From JAAYDF01 sp964511155 (GTDB lineage Bacteria > Planctomycetota > Phycisphaerae > UBA1845 > PWPN01), in contig CAZEEJ010000024.1 of NCBI GenBank assembly GCA_964511155.1, forward strand, positions 1 through 41,801: 41,801 nucleotides of DNA, given 5' to 3'. Below are positions 16,438 to 24,654 of this stretch, one piece after another (positions within the stretch are counted from its first letter, which is position 1; every line of letters starts with the position of its first letter). Both the position numbers and the translations under genes were made by a program. The notes under the pieces are model-generated. The model ran no database searches, had not been told where the DNA came from, and saw nothing but the letters and a program-made list of their open reading frames with translations.

Positions 16438-16899
16438 ATGCTGGTGATGACCCGGGTGGATCATTGGGTCATCGGCCGGCTGTATGCGGCGGGCGTTGGC
16501 CTGGCGGCGGTGGGGATCCTGGCGTTGGCGACCCGGCTGACGCCGAGCGACGAGGGCATGGGCACGCACCGGCAGTTGGGGCTGCCGCCCTGCGGGTTCG
16601 TCGTGGTGACCGGATACCCGTGTCCGACCTGCGGGATGACGACGGCGTTTGCCTTGGCGGTGCGTGGCCGACTGCTGGCCGCCGCCCGGGTTCAGTTGGC
16701 GGGCTGCCTGCTGGTTTTCGGGGTCATTGCTGTCGGGGCGTGTGCCTGGTGGTGTGTGTTTACCGGCCGCTACCCGGCGGTGAACTGGTACCGGGTCGAC
16801 CCGGTGCGGGTGGTCTGGCTGGCGGCCCTGGTGCTGCTGGGGGCCTGGGCGTTGACCCTCGGGCTGGGGTTGGCGGACGGCAGTTTGCCGGTGCACTGA
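16438..16899 (+). CDS. DUF2752 membrane protein
   Basis: This is a small integral membrane protein of 153 residues with about three to four hydrophobic segments: VIGRLYAAGVGLAAVGILAL, a CLLVFGVIAVGACAWWCVF segment, and a C-terminal VVWLAALVLLGAWALTLGLG. Between the first two lies the DUF2752 hallmark GYPCPTCGMTTAFA, with a CxxC pair that could bind metal or haem, although the family has no assigned activity. The open frame extends upstream to 16201, but those 79 residues are Gly/Ala/Pro rich and look non-coding; ATG 16438 fits the membrane topology better. It precedes two lipoprotein genes on the same strand. Confidence 0.85.
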   Translation: MLVMTRVDHWVIGRLYAAGVGLAAVGILALATRLTPSDEGMGTHRQLGLPPCGFVVVTGYPCPTCGMTTAFALAVRGRLLAAARVQLAGCLLVFGVIAVGACAWWCVFTGRYPAVNWYRVDPVRVVWLAALVLLGAWALTLGLGLADGSLPVH

Positions 16900-16971
16900 C
16901 CGTGCCCAACGGCGCGGCGGTCATCCCCGACCGGTGAACCTTCTCGGACGGTGCTCCTGGGAGTAGACGCG

Positions 16972-17637
16972 ATGGCCGATGTCCGGTTCCTCTCACGGCC
17001 GCGAGCGCTGCGGGCTCTCGCGATGGCGGGCTTGTTATTGCTCGGCTTGGCGGGTGGCGGATGCGAGCTGGCCAAACAGATCGCGCTGCAGACGGCACCG
17101 CGCAGCGAGCGGGTGCCGGCGGAGTACAGCAACTTGCCGGGACAGCGGGTGCTGGTGTTCGTCTGGGTGCCGCCGGAGGTGCGGTGGGAGTATCCCTATC
17201 TGCGGCTGGATCTGGCTGCCCATCTGGGTGCGTATCTGACGGCCAACGTCCAGAAGGTCACGGTGGTCGATGCCCGGCACGTCGAGAGCTACCTGGATGG
17301 CAACACGCAACTGGAGACCAACCCCGTCGAGGTGGGGCGGCATTTCCGGGCGGACAGGATCGTCCACCTGTCCCTGCACCACTTCTCGGTGCGTGATCCG
17401 GGGATGGCACACTATTACCGGGGGCGGGCGTCGGGTTCGGTTGAAGTGCACGAGATGACCGCAGGGGAAGGGTCGCCGAAGCGTTACCCGCTGCGCAGCA
17501 TCGAGGCCGTCTACCCGGAGAAGGGCCCGGTGAGCTTCAACAACGTCCGGCCGGAACAGATTCGCAAGGCGACGTACGAGGTCTTCACCGTCGAGGCGGG
17601 CAAGAAGTTCCACGAATACGAGCGACCGCTGGACTGA
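16972..17637 (+). CDS. Lipoprotein, paralogue A of a tandem pair
   Basis: The 221-residue protein has a signal peptide (LALAMAGLLLLGLAGGGC pattern) with Cys31 as the likely lipidation site. The mature part opens with VPAEYSNLPGQRVLVFVWVP and contains EVGRHFRADRIVHLSLHHFSV. The next gene shows the same order: VPAEYTLPAGPLLILVDDDW and EVGRLAKADVVIWLKVVRFS. The two are thus distant paralogues with the same alternating alpha/beta layout. I do not recognise a named family; it somewhat resembles small outer-membrane assembly or sensing lipoproteins. ATG 16972 has GGGAG nine bases upstream. Confidence 0.8.
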   Translation: MADVRFLSRPRALRALAMAGLLLLGLAGGGCELAKQIALQTAPRSERVPAEYSNLPGQRVLVFVWVPPEVRWEYPYLRLDLAAHLGAYLTANVQKVTVVDARHVESYLDGNTQLETNPVEVGRHFRADRIVHLSLHHFSVRDPGMAHYYRGRASGSVEVHEMTAGEGSPKRYPLRSIEAVYPEKGPVSFNNVRPEQIRKATYEVFTVEAGKKFHEYERPLD

Positions 17638-17641
17638 CGTC

Positions 17642-18427
17642 ATGATTACCGCCAGTGAGTACGGAGCGGCGGCACGCCGTCGCAAGCGTTTTCCGGTTTC
17701 GTGCGAAGCCGCGAGCGGCGAGGCGCGGGGGTACGGTGCGCGCGTCGTGGCCGGGGGGATCGAGTGGGGTTCGGGGCGGCTGCTGGCCGTCGTCATGGGA
17801 TGCGCGGCCCTGCTGCTGGCGATGGGGGGGTGCGGCCCGCGGTTCGGAGCGATGCTCTACTTCATGGGGGGCGGCCAGGGGCCGAAGGTGCCGGCCGAGT
17901 ACACCCTGCCGGCCGGGCCGCTACTGATTCTGGTTGACGACGACTGGGATCTGGTGCACCCGCGGAATGCGCGGGACGCCCTGGTGGACGCACTGGCCAC
18001 GGAGTTGACCCACTACAAGCTGGTTGAGCGGGTGACGACCAACGAGGAGCTCGCCCGGTTGCGTCAGACCGAACCGAACTTTGACAAGCGCGGGGCCCGC
18101 GAGGTGGGGCGGTTGGCCAAGGCGGACGTGGTCATCTGGCTGAAAGTGGTGCGTTTCAGCCTGGACGAAGACCTGGAGATGGCCCACCAGGCAGGCTACT
18201 TCGGAGTGACGTTGAAGGTCATCAACGCCAATGCGCAGTTGCGCGACGAGGTCGTGCTTTGGCCGTCGGACCGCGAGGGCCGGCTCATTGAGATCCGCGT
18301 CACCGCCCACGAGATCCGCGAGTGCGGGGATCTGGCGAAGGCCCACACCCTGCTGGCCGAGCGGCTGGCGGTCGAGATCGCCAAGTTGTTCCGCGCTTAC
18401 CAGGAAGATCATTGGCTGGATGGTTGA
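17642..18427 (+). CDS. Lipoprotein, paralogue B of a tandem pair
   Basis: The start lies four bases after the previous stop, so translation is probably coupled. The 261-residue protein has an unusually long N-region: the hydrophobic signal LLAVVMGCAALLLAMGGC reaches Cys only at residue 64. Residues 20-28 (SCEAASGEA) are encoded by the dispersed palindrome GAAGCCGCGAGCGGC, suggesting a repeat inserted in or just ahead of the signal. GTG 17747 would give a normal-length signal and is a serious alternative. The body is homologous in layout to paralogue A (VPAEY, EVGRLAKAD). The function is unknown. It is followed 11 bases later by the LarA-type gene, suggesting an operon. Confidence 0.78.
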   Translation: MITASEYGAAARRRKRFPVSCEAASGEARGYGARVVAGGIEWGSGRLLAVVMGCAALLLAMGGCGPRFGAMLYFMGGGQGPKVPAEYTLPAGPLLILVDDDWDLVHPRNARDALVDALATELTHYKLVERVTTNEELARLRQTEPNFDKRGAREVGRLAKADVVIWLKVVRFSLDEDLEMAHQAGYFGVTLKVINANAQLRDEVVLWPSDREGRLIEIRVTAHEIRECGDLAKAHTLLAERLAVEIAKLFRAYQEDHWLDG

Positions 18428-18438
18428 TCGGTGCAAAG

Positions 18439-19704
18439 ATGATCGTGTCCAAGGAAGCCCCGGAGGCCTGCCTGACGGCGGATGAGATTCGGCAGGTGGT
18501 GGAGCAGGGTCTGGCGGGTGTGCCGTTGGCCGGCCGCCGCGTGCTGGCCATCATCCCCGATCATACGCGCAGCGGCCCGATCGGCACCTTCTTCCGTGTG
18601 ATCGCCGACGCGCTGCTGGGCAAGGCGTCCCGCATCGATTTCCTCGTGGCCATGGGCACGCATGACCCCCTCCCCGAGGATCAGCCCGAGGCCCTGCTGG
18701 GGCTGACGCCCGAGGAACGTGCCGGGCGATACGGCCGGGTAAGCGTATTTCACCATGCCTGGAAGTCACCGGAGGGCCTGCGGCAGGCGGGAACGCTCGA
18801 TCGGGCACGGGTCGAGGAACTGTCCGGTGGGCGGCTGAGCGCTGAGGTGCCAGTGCTGCTTAACCGGCTGGTGTTCGAGTACGACCACCTGATTATCGCC
18901 GGGCCGATCTTTCCGCACGAGGTCGCGGGCTTCTCCGGAGGGCACAAATACCTCTTCCCGGGCATCGCCGACGAGCAGGTCATCAATTTCACGCACTGGC
19001 TGGGAGCGCTGGTGACCAACCCGGTGATCAACGGGACGCGGGAGACGCCGGTGCGGGCGGCGATCGAAGCGGCGGCCGACCTGGTGCCCGTCGAGCGGAC
19101 GCTGGTGGGGTACGTGGTGAAAGATAAAGCCGTGGCCGGCCTGTTCATCGGGCCGGTGCGCGAGGCCTGGCGGGCGGCCACCGAGCTGTCGGAACGCATC
19201 CATATCGTCTACCGCGATCGGTCTTACCAGACCGTCCTGTCGTGTGCCCCCGCGATGTACAACGACATCTGGACGGCCGGCAAGTGCATGTACAAGCTCG
19301 AACCGGTCGTGGCCGACGGCGGTACGCTGATCATCTACGCACCGCACATCGACACGGTCTCGTACTCGCACGGCAAGCATCTCGACGAGGTCGGCTACCA
19401 CGTGCGCGACTACTTCGTGAAACAGTGGGAGCGCTTTGCGGGCTACCCCGGGGGCGTATTGGCCCACAGCACGCACGTCAAGGGCATCGGCACCTACGAG
19501 AACGGCGTCGAACGCCCGCGGGTCAACGTGGTGCTCGCCACGCGCATCCCCGAAGACCACTGCCGCTGCATCAATCTCGGCTACCTGGACCCGGCGACGA
19601 TCGACCCGCGGGACTACGCCGGCCGCGAGAACGAGGGCGTGCTGCTGGTGCCCCGAGCGGGCGAGATCCTCTACCGGCTCAAGGACATGAGCCGGTTCCG
19701 GTAG
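18439..19704 (+). CDS. LarA-family (lactate racemase-like, DUF2088) protein
   Basis: LarA racemases use a nickel-pincer nucleotide. The 421-residue protein has DHTRSG at 41-46, THDPLPEDQ at 74-82, and FPHEVAGFSGGHKYLFPGI around 158-176. Its His160, Lys170 and His186 have the same spacing as His174, Lys184 and His200 of L. plantarum LarA (recalled from the literature), so the cofactor-binding lysine and nickel ligand appear to be kept. Many LarA homologues act on other 2-hydroxyacids, so the substrate is uncertain. No larB, larC or larE cofactor genes are in the window. The start follows the lipoprotein stop by 11 bases with only a weak ribosome site. Confidence 0.85.
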   Translation: MIVSKEAPEACLTADEIRQVVEQGLAGVPLAGRRVLAIIPDHTRSGPIGTFFRVIADALLGKASRIDFLVAMGTHDPLPEDQPEALLGLTPEERAGRYGRVSVFHHAWKSPEGLRQAGTLDRARVEELSGGRLSAEVPVLLNRLVFEYDHLIIAGPIFPHEVAGFSGGHKYLFPGIADEQVINFTHWLGALVTNPVINGTRETPVRAAIEAAADLVPVERTLVGYVVKDKAVAGLFIGPVREAWRAATELSERIHIVYRDRSYQTVLSCAPAMYNDIWTAGKCMYKLEPVVADGGTLIIYAPHIDTVSYSHGKHLDEVGYHVRDYFVKQWERFAGYPGGVLAHSTHVKGIGTYENGVERPRVNVVLATRIPEDHCRCINLGYLDPATIDPRDYAGRENEGVLLVPRAGEILYRLKDMSRFR

Positions 19705-19806
19705 CTCCCCAGTGGGGGGCGTTCGCTACAGCGCTTCCTTGCGAGGGCACGCTCGGGAACGTAAAATCGAATTGAGCCTGGATCGCCGTGCCGGAGGAGT
19801 AACTAC

Positions 19807-20079
19807 ATGACTCGGGAACAACTCCTGTCGCGTATCTCTGCGGACCCGTCGATCTGCGGCGGAAAACCATGCATCCGTGGGCACCGTATCTGGGTGTCGC
19901 TGGTTCTCGACTTCCTGGCCAGCGGTTCGAGTGTTGAGGACCTCCTGGATGACTATCCCGGTGTCACCGAGGAGGATATCCGCGCCTGCATTGCCTACGG
20001 AGCCGAGATGTCCAGAGAACGCGAGTACGTGCCGTCAGATGAACTGCCAGGCGAATGGGACGGAGCCTCGGAGTCCTGA
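19807..20079 (+). CDS. DUF433 protein (VapB-type antitoxin-like)
   Basis: The 90-residue protein fits DUF433 throughout: an N-terminal helix, then SICGGKPCIRGHRIWVSLVL, LASGSSVEDLLDDYPGVTEE and DIRACIAYGAEM. DUF433 proteins often precede a PIN-like toxin (DUF5615); here the following gene on this strand is far away and unrelated, so it is solitary, or the partner was lost. GGAGGAG lies eight bases ahead of the ATG. It converges with the BolA-like gene, with their ends three bases apart. It probably binds DNA or a toxin; that is by family. Confidence 0.85.
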   Translation: MTREQLLSRISADPSICGGKPCIRGHRIWVSLVLDFLASGSSVEDLLDDYPGVTEEDIRACIAYGAEMSREREYVPSDELPGEWDGASES

Positions 20080-20082
20080 AGG

Positions 20083-20337
20083 TTACTTCACTTCCTGCGG
20101 ACTCAACGGAAGGAGAAGCGAGATACGAGTCTTCTGCTCAGTGGTCAATCCGCCGCTGTTGATAAGCCCCCACACATAATCCTGCTTCTGCTGCTCGTCC
20201 ATGTTGTCGAACTTGCGCGACATGATGACCACGTGGATGTTGTCGCCGTAACCGGGCGACACATCGACCGTATCGTCCGGGAAGTCTTTCTTGATCGCTG
20301 CGCGAATTCGATCCATCAGTGCTTGATCCGCCGCCAT
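20083..20337 (-). CDS. Small BolA-fold-like protein, partner of the HEPN gene
   Basis: The 84-residue protein has DNIHVVIMSRKFDNMDEQQK and then DYVWGLINSGGL and a closing LPLSPQEVK. The order and spacing resemble BolA/IbaG (strand, 'F...m....R..vy..l', 'P.E'), but the conserved His of BolA is absent, so similarity is of fold only and is inference. The ATG is preceded by TAGGAGTGTGTT, where the ribosome site overlaps the HEPN stop codon. The two genes are thus very likely co-translated, in the HEPN-first order. It could be an antitoxin or cofactor of the HEPN protein. Confidence 0.6.
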   Translation of the reverse strand: MAADQALMDRIRAAIKKDFPDDTVDVSPGYGDNIHVVIMSRKFDNMDEQQKQDYVWGLINSGGLTTEQKTRISLLLPLSPQEVK

Positions 20338-20346
20338 AACACACTC

Positions 20347-20907
20347 CTAGACGCTGGCTGACAAGAACCGGAGGAACTTGCCAGCCGCCTCGAAAAACCG
20401 CTGACAATCCGCCGCGCTAGCTTCCCGCGGATGATACCTCCAGGCAACAGTCCAGGTGTTGCACCTCTGGAAGGCCCGCAGGAACTCATCATTCCCGTCG
20501 GGGCCGACCAAGCGAGCGCGAGCGTTCGTAAACTCGAAGAGATACTCGATGCTGTGCGTTCTCAGATTGACTTCTTGTCCACGCCGCAACGACAATTTCT
20601 GTTCCAGATCCAACAGCGTGCGCGCACCGTACATTTCGAGCAGTTTCGCCTTGATGCGGCATTCGATCGCGTACCCTAACAGATACATCGCACCACGCCA
20701 ATGCTGCTGGAGGCGAAGCACCTCGGCATCAGCCTTGCGCCGCAAGGCAGCCTTGATCTGGTCGGTGATACCAGCATATGGAAACCGAGCCAAGTCGCCC
20801 CATGCCTCCGCACAAAAGCGATCAACTTCACTCGCCAAGCGAAACCCGCCGGACTCCACTTGGCGAAAGTCAACATCGAGAGTAAAATGGGCAGAATGGA
20901 TTGTCAA
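20347..20907 (-). CDS. HEPN-domain-like protein, possible toxin
   Basis: This protein of up to 186 residues contains a HEPN-type core: RGAMYLLGYAIECRIKAKLL (about 70-89), followed by THSIEYLFEFTNAR with the Arg-Glu-His pattern common in HEPN nucleases. A further RYHPRE occurs near residue 157. HEPN proteins are often RNases in toxin-antitoxin or defence modules, or nucleotidyltransferase partners. The listed start is TTG 20907, which coincides with a TTGACA -35-like box, so the true start may be GTG 20859; no ribosome site helps decide. It is divergent from gatB, with only 23 bases between the starts. Confidence 0.65.
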   Translation of the reverse strand: MTIHSAHFTLDVDFRQVESGGFRLASEVDRFCAEAWGDLARFPYAGITDQIKAALRRKADAEVLRLQQHWRGAMYLLGYAIECRIKAKLLEMYGARTLLDLEQKLSLRRGQEVNLRTHSIEYLFEFTNARARLVGPDGNDEFLRAFQRCNTWTVAWRYHPREASAADCQRFFEAAGKFLRFLSASV

Positions 20908-20930
20908 GATAACCCGGGCAGGGCATCAGC

Positions 20931-22415
20931 ATGCAAAGAACTGACTTCACTATCCGACCGATCATCGGGCTGGAGATCCACGTGCAACTGGCGACGCGGA
21001 GCAAGATGTTCTGCGCCTGCCCGGTGGAGTTCGGGGCGGGGCCCAACAGTCGGGTGTGCCCGGTGTGCCTGGGCATGCCCGGCGTGCTGCCGGTGATGAA
21101 CCGCACCGCGGTCGAGTACGCCATCCGCACGGCCCTGGCCCTCAACTGCCAGATCGCCCGCTTCAGCAAGTGGGACCGCAAGAGCTATTACTACCCGGAC
21201 CTGCCCAAGAACTACCAGATCAGCCAATACGACCTGCCGCTGGGCTTCGACGGGGCGTTCGACGTGCCCGTGGGTAACGACGGCTCCCGCCGCGTGGGCA
21301 TTATCCGGGCCCACCTGGAGGAGGACGCGGGCAAAAACATCCACGACAACCCGACCTGCACGCAGGTGGACCTCAACCGCACGGGAACGCCCCTGCTCGA
21401 GATCGTCACCGAGCCGGACCTCGCCTCCGCCGACGAGGCCTACGCATTCTGCACCGCCCTCCAGCGGCTGGTCACCTATCTCGGTGTCAGCGAAGCCAGC
21501 ATGCAGAAGGGGCAGATGCGCTTCGAGCCGAACATCAACGTGGCCATCACCTGGGAGGACCGCGAGTACCGCACGCCCATCAGCGAGGTCAAGAACCTCA
21601 ACAGCTTCCGCTCGGTACGCAACGCCATCGCCTACGAGGTCGAGCGGCAGGTGGCCGACTGGATCGCCGACCACGACTACGTGATCGGCAAACGGGCCAA
21701 GGAAAACCGCGGGTGGGACGACGACCGCGGCGTCACCGAGTACCAGCGCAGCAAGGAGGAGGCCCACGACTACCGCTATTTCCCCGATCCGGATCTGGTG
21801 CCGGTCGAGGTGGACGAAGCGTGGCTGGAGGAGATCCAGGCAACGGTGGGCGAGCTGCTGACCGACCGCGAGCGGCGGATGCAGGAGCAGTACGGCCTCA
21901 GCGAAGCCGACGCGGCCACGCTGCTCAAGGACCGGGCGACGGCTGACCTGTTCGAGGAGGCGGCCGCCTGTGGGCACGGCCCGACGCTGGCCAAGCAGTT
22001 TCTCGGCTTCTGGTCCGCCCTGGCCAACGCCCGCAACTGCACGATCGCGGGGCTGGGCGTCGAGGCGGGGCGGCTCGGCGAACTGTCCCGCATCACGGCG
22101 GATGGACAGATCAACGCCATGGCGGCCCAGACCATCGCCGACCGGCTGCTCACCTCCGCCGACGCACCGCTGGCCATCGCCCAGCAGGCCGGGTTGCTTC
22201 AGGTGCACGATGAGGGACAAATGCAGGCCTGGGTCGACGAAGCCTTCGCCGCCAACGAAAAGGCGGTGCACGACGCCCTGGCTAACCCCAAGAAGAAGCA
22301 GCAGGCCCGCGGGTTCCTCACCGGCCAGGTGATGAAGATCTCCGGCGGCCAGGCCGACCCCAAGATCGTGGGCAAACTCATCGACGAGAAACTCAACCGG
22401 GCAAACGGGACTTGA
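20931..22415 (+). CDS. gatB: Aspartyl/glutamyl-tRNA amidotransferase subunit B
   Basis: GatB phosphorylates and amidates mischarged Glu-tRNA(Gln) or Asp-tRNA(Asn) in the GatCAB complex. The 494-residue length is normal. Recognisable are GLEIHVQLATRSKMFCACPV, the Zn-type Cys pairs (CACP, CPVC), and the GatB signature YYYPDLPKNYQISQYD at about residues 86-101. The C-terminal tRNA-binding YqeY-like tail ends ...GQADPKIVGKLIDEKLNRA. ATG 20931 has an AGGG-type site upstream. gatA and gatC are not in the window. It is the only clear housekeeping gene within a cluster of small toxin/antitoxin-like genes. Confidence 0.96.
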   Translation: MQRTDFTIRPIIGLEIHVQLATRSKMFCACPVEFGAGPNSRVCPVCLGMPGVLPVMNRTAVEYAIRTALALNCQIARFSKWDRKSYYYPDLPKNYQISQYDLPLGFDGAFDVPVGNDGSRRVGIIRAHLEEDAGKNIHDNPTCTQVDLNRTGTPLLEIVTEPDLASADEAYAFCTALQRLVTYLGVSEASMQKGQMRFEPNINVAITWEDREYRTPISEVKNLNSFRSVRNAIAYEVERQVADWIADHDYVIGKRAKENRGWDDDRGVTEYQRSKEEAHDYRYFPDPDLVPVEVDEAWLEEIQATVGELLTDRERRMQEQYGLSEADAATLLKDRATADLFEEAAACGHGPTLAKQFLGFWSALANARNCTIAGLGVEAGRLGELSRITADGQINAMAAQTIADRLLTSADAPLAIAQQAGLLQVHDEGQMQAWVDEAFAANEKAVHDALANPKKKQQARGFLTGQVMKISGGQADPKIVGKLIDEKLNRANGT

Positions 22416-22448
22416 AAATGGGGATTGGGGAATGGTGAAACCGGCGGG

Positions 22449-22670
22449 TCAGGCCACGTCCACCGTTTCACAGTAGGCATCGAGAGTGCAGGATTCCGGG
22501 ATCGGGGTGCCATCTTCGATCATCCCCCGAATGTGCAGGTCAATGGCTTCACGCATGTTTTTCTTGATCTCGTCAACCGTCCGCCCCGTCGTGATGCAGC
22601 CGGGCAGATCGGGACAGTAGGCCGATAGGTTGCTGGGGCCTTCTTCAATGACGATGGCAAACCTGAACAT
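22449..22670 (-). CDS. hicB: HicB-type antitoxin
   Basis: The 73-residue protein matches the HicB partial RNase H-fold N-domain: an opening strand MFRFAIVIEEGPSNLSAYCP, then DLPGCITTGRTVDEIKKNMR, and a helix EAIDLHIRGMIEDG. It lacks the C-terminal DNA-binding domain of long HicB proteins, as in the short class. The start overlaps the hicA stop by one base (TGATG), implying translational coupling with the toxin made first. It should neutralise HicA. Confidence 0.9.
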   Translation of the reverse strand: MFRFAIVIEEGPSNLSAYCPDLPGCITTGRTVDEIKKNMREAIDLHIRGMIEDGTPIPESCTLDAYCETVDVA

Positions 22671-22861
22671 CAGCGTCCCTCCGGGTGAGCTTGCCTCAGA
22701 ATGCTCCTGAGGGTCTTGGGATGAACATCATCGTTCAAGTGGCCAGGAACCGTTACTCGTCCGGGCTTGACCGCATGTTTGTATTGCCGATGACTGCCGG
22801 ACTGGGCCACCTGGAACCAGCCATTCCGTTCGATCATCTGGATGATCTCCCTGACCTTCAT
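22670..22861 (-). CDS. hicA: HicA-type mRNA interferase toxin
   Basis: The 63-residue protein has the dsRBD-like HicA fold, with the catalytic His in SGSHRQYKH (His24) and a terminal VTVPGHLNDDVHPKTLRSIL. HicA cleaves mRNA when free of HicB. On the minus strand a TATACT -10-like box sits at 22879-22884 ahead of the ATG, but without a good -35. The preceding oxidoreductase lies more than 240 bases upstream, so the pair probably has its own promoter. Confidence 0.9.
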   Translation of the reverse strand: MKVREIIQMIERNGWFQVAQSGSHRQYKHAVKPGRVTVPGHLNDDVHPKTLRSILRQAHPEGR

Positions 22862-22997
22862 CGTGATGCTTCATTTCCAGTATAACGCCGTCGGCTTCCC
22901 CTGGCGAATGCGGACGGGCGGCATGGGTCGGTACTCCGACCCGTGGCGGGTCGGGGCAGGCCACGGGCCTGAGTCCAGGCCCATGCCACCCAGCCGC

Positions 22998-23108
22998 TGT
23001 TCGCCGGTCGCCACAGGGGGCGACCGCTACGGATGTCACCGGGGCGGCCGCTACAGATACCACGGGGGCGGCCGTTGTCCACCGGTCGCCACAGGGGGCG
23101 ACCGCTAC
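22998..23108. repeat. GGTCGCC hairpin repeats between hicA and the oxidoreductase
   Basis: Two copies of GGTCGCCACAGGGGGCGACC (near 23006 and 23084) with related GGGGCGGCCGCTAC words between them. Each can fold as a hairpin. The second contains the oxidoreductase stop codon. The same family recurs at 28834-28916. Confidence 0.8.
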
Positions 23109-24457
23109 AGGTACTTCTCGGGCAGCTTCCAGGGGTCGCGGTAGGTCGGCTTAGCCATCCTGGCGGCCTCGGGGTCGCCGACGATCTTGAGAGCCTGCGG
23201 GTCAAACTCGATCGTTCGCTTCAACCGCATCGACAGGTTGGCCAGCGTGAGGGCCAGGTCGATCTTGTAATGATAGCCGACGTGGCAGGTGGCCTGCTCG
23301 CGGGAGCGGATGCAGTCCAGCCATTCGCGATGATGGCCCTTGGATGCGGGGATGGTCTCCGGCGGGATCTTGGCGTCCTTCATGCGGTCGCCCTCGGGCA
23401 CGATGCGCAGGGTGCCGTAGTCGGCCATCAACGTGCCGTTGAGCCCGTGCAGGTAGACGCCGAGCCGGCGGCGCATGCCCTGCTCGCCCTGGAAATCCAG
23501 ACCGTAGCTGTTCACCAGCGACATGTTCCAGTGCATGGCGAACTTGTCGTACTCCCAGAGCACCTGCTGGTTATCGGGCGCATCGCCGGGGTCCTGGATC
23601 AGGTACCGCCCGCCGGTCGCGGTCGTGCGCAGCGGGGCATCGAGGCCCAGGGCCCAGTACGGCAGGTCGATGATGTGCGGGGCCATGCCCGGCGTCCACC
23701 CGCCGCTGTAAGGCATGAACGAGCTATGGGTATAGGCGTCATGGACGATCAGGGGGTTGAACCGGCGCATGACGGCCGGCCCGACCCACATCTCCCAGTC
23801 CAGCCCGGCCGGCGGGTCGCTGTCGGGCGTGTTGCCCAGGCCCTCGGCCCCCTGGTTCATGATATTGAACGTGCGGGCGGCGGTGATCGGCCCCAACTGG
23901 CCGGACCGCACATACTCGACCACGCGGCGGAAGTTGTCGCTGGCGTGAATCTGCGTGCCGATCTGCGTGATGGTGTGATGCTCGCGCACCGCCCGCAGGA
24001 TGGCCAGCGTCTCGGCGGGGTAGAGGGTCATCGGCTTTTCGAGGTAGAAGTCCTTGCCCGCCTCGGCGGCGGCGATGGCGACCAGAGCGTGCCAGTGCGG
24101 CGGCGTGACAATGACCACCGCGTCCACGTCCTCACGCCCGATCACCTCGCGCCAGTCGCGGTGGCCCTTGGCCGTGCCCTGGCATCGCTCGACCGCCTCG
24201 TCCAGCCGGTCCTGCCACACGTCGCAGACGGCCACGATGGTCACATCCTGCTGCTCGAGAAGCTCGGGAAAGTGCCAGCTCTTAGCCAGTGAGCCGGTAC
24301 CGATAACCGCGACGTTGATCCGGTCGTTGGCCCCCCGGCGGCCCGAGGCGGCCAAGGCCGCGGACCGCACGAAGTACGGCATGGCCACCGTCGCCGTGCC
24401 CAAGCCTACCGTCCGTCCCAGAAATGCCCGTCGTGACAACCGGTCCGCCTCAGCCAT
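23105..24457 (-). CDS. Gfo/Idh/MocA family oxidoreductase with Tat signal
   Basis: The 450-residue protein starts with a twin-arginine signal (SRRAFLGRTVGLGTATVAM), so it is exported folded. The NAD(P)-binding Rossmann domain follows (INVAVIGTGSLAKSWHFPEL), with a conserved VTPPHWHALVAIAAAEAGKD and EKPM motif carrying the family's catalytic Lys. The C-terminal domain begins after residue 180, with HWNMSLVNSYGLDFQG-like sheet sequence. In planctomycetes such secreted members are abundant and probably act on sugars or cyclitols; the substrate is unknown. GGGAGG lies eight bases before ATG 24457. The stop codon lies inside a dispersed hairpin repeat. Confidence 0.93.
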   Translation of the reverse strand: MAEADRLSRRAFLGRTVGLGTATVAMPYFVRSAALAASGRRGANDRINVAVIGTGSLAKSWHFPELLEQQDVTIVAVCDVWQDRLDEAVERCQGTAKGHRDWREVIGREDVDAVVIVTPPHWHALVAIAAAEAGKDFYLEKPMTLYPAETLAILRAVREHHTITQIGTQIHASDNFRRVVEYVRSGQLGPITAARTFNIMNQGAEGLGNTPDSDPPAGLDWEMWVGPAVMRRFNPLIVHDAYTHSSFMPYSGGWTPGMAPHIIDLPYWALGLDAPLRTTATGGRYLIQDPGDAPDNQQVLWEYDKFAMHWNMSLVNSYGLDFQGEQGMRRRLGVYLHGLNGTLMADYGTLRIVPEGDRMKDAKIPPETIPASKGHHREWLDCIRSREQATCHVGYHYKIDLALTLANLSMRLKRTIEFDPQALKIVGDPEAARMAKPTYRDPWKLPEKYL

Positions 24458-24648
24458 GGCGTGTGCCTCCCGTTCAAGGGGTGTCCACTGATCTGGTGCC
24501 TCGGGCGGGCCAGGGGCTCCGCCAATCCTGTTCTGAATATCCTCCGGTCGGACGGTTGTCCAGCCCTCCGGGTGCCGCCCGTCCGGGCAGACGACGCATT
24601 TTCGTCATTTTTTTTCTTTCGCCGGCGTACCAAGAGGCATCCGTAGCG

Positions 24649-24654
24649 TATAAT
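24649..24654 (+). promoter_or_regulatory. Perfect -10 box ahead of the leader region
   Basis: TATAAT at 24649-24654 is a full consensus, but no -35 match is seen at 16-18 bases upstream. It precedes the leader at 24649-24994. Confidence 0.4.
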
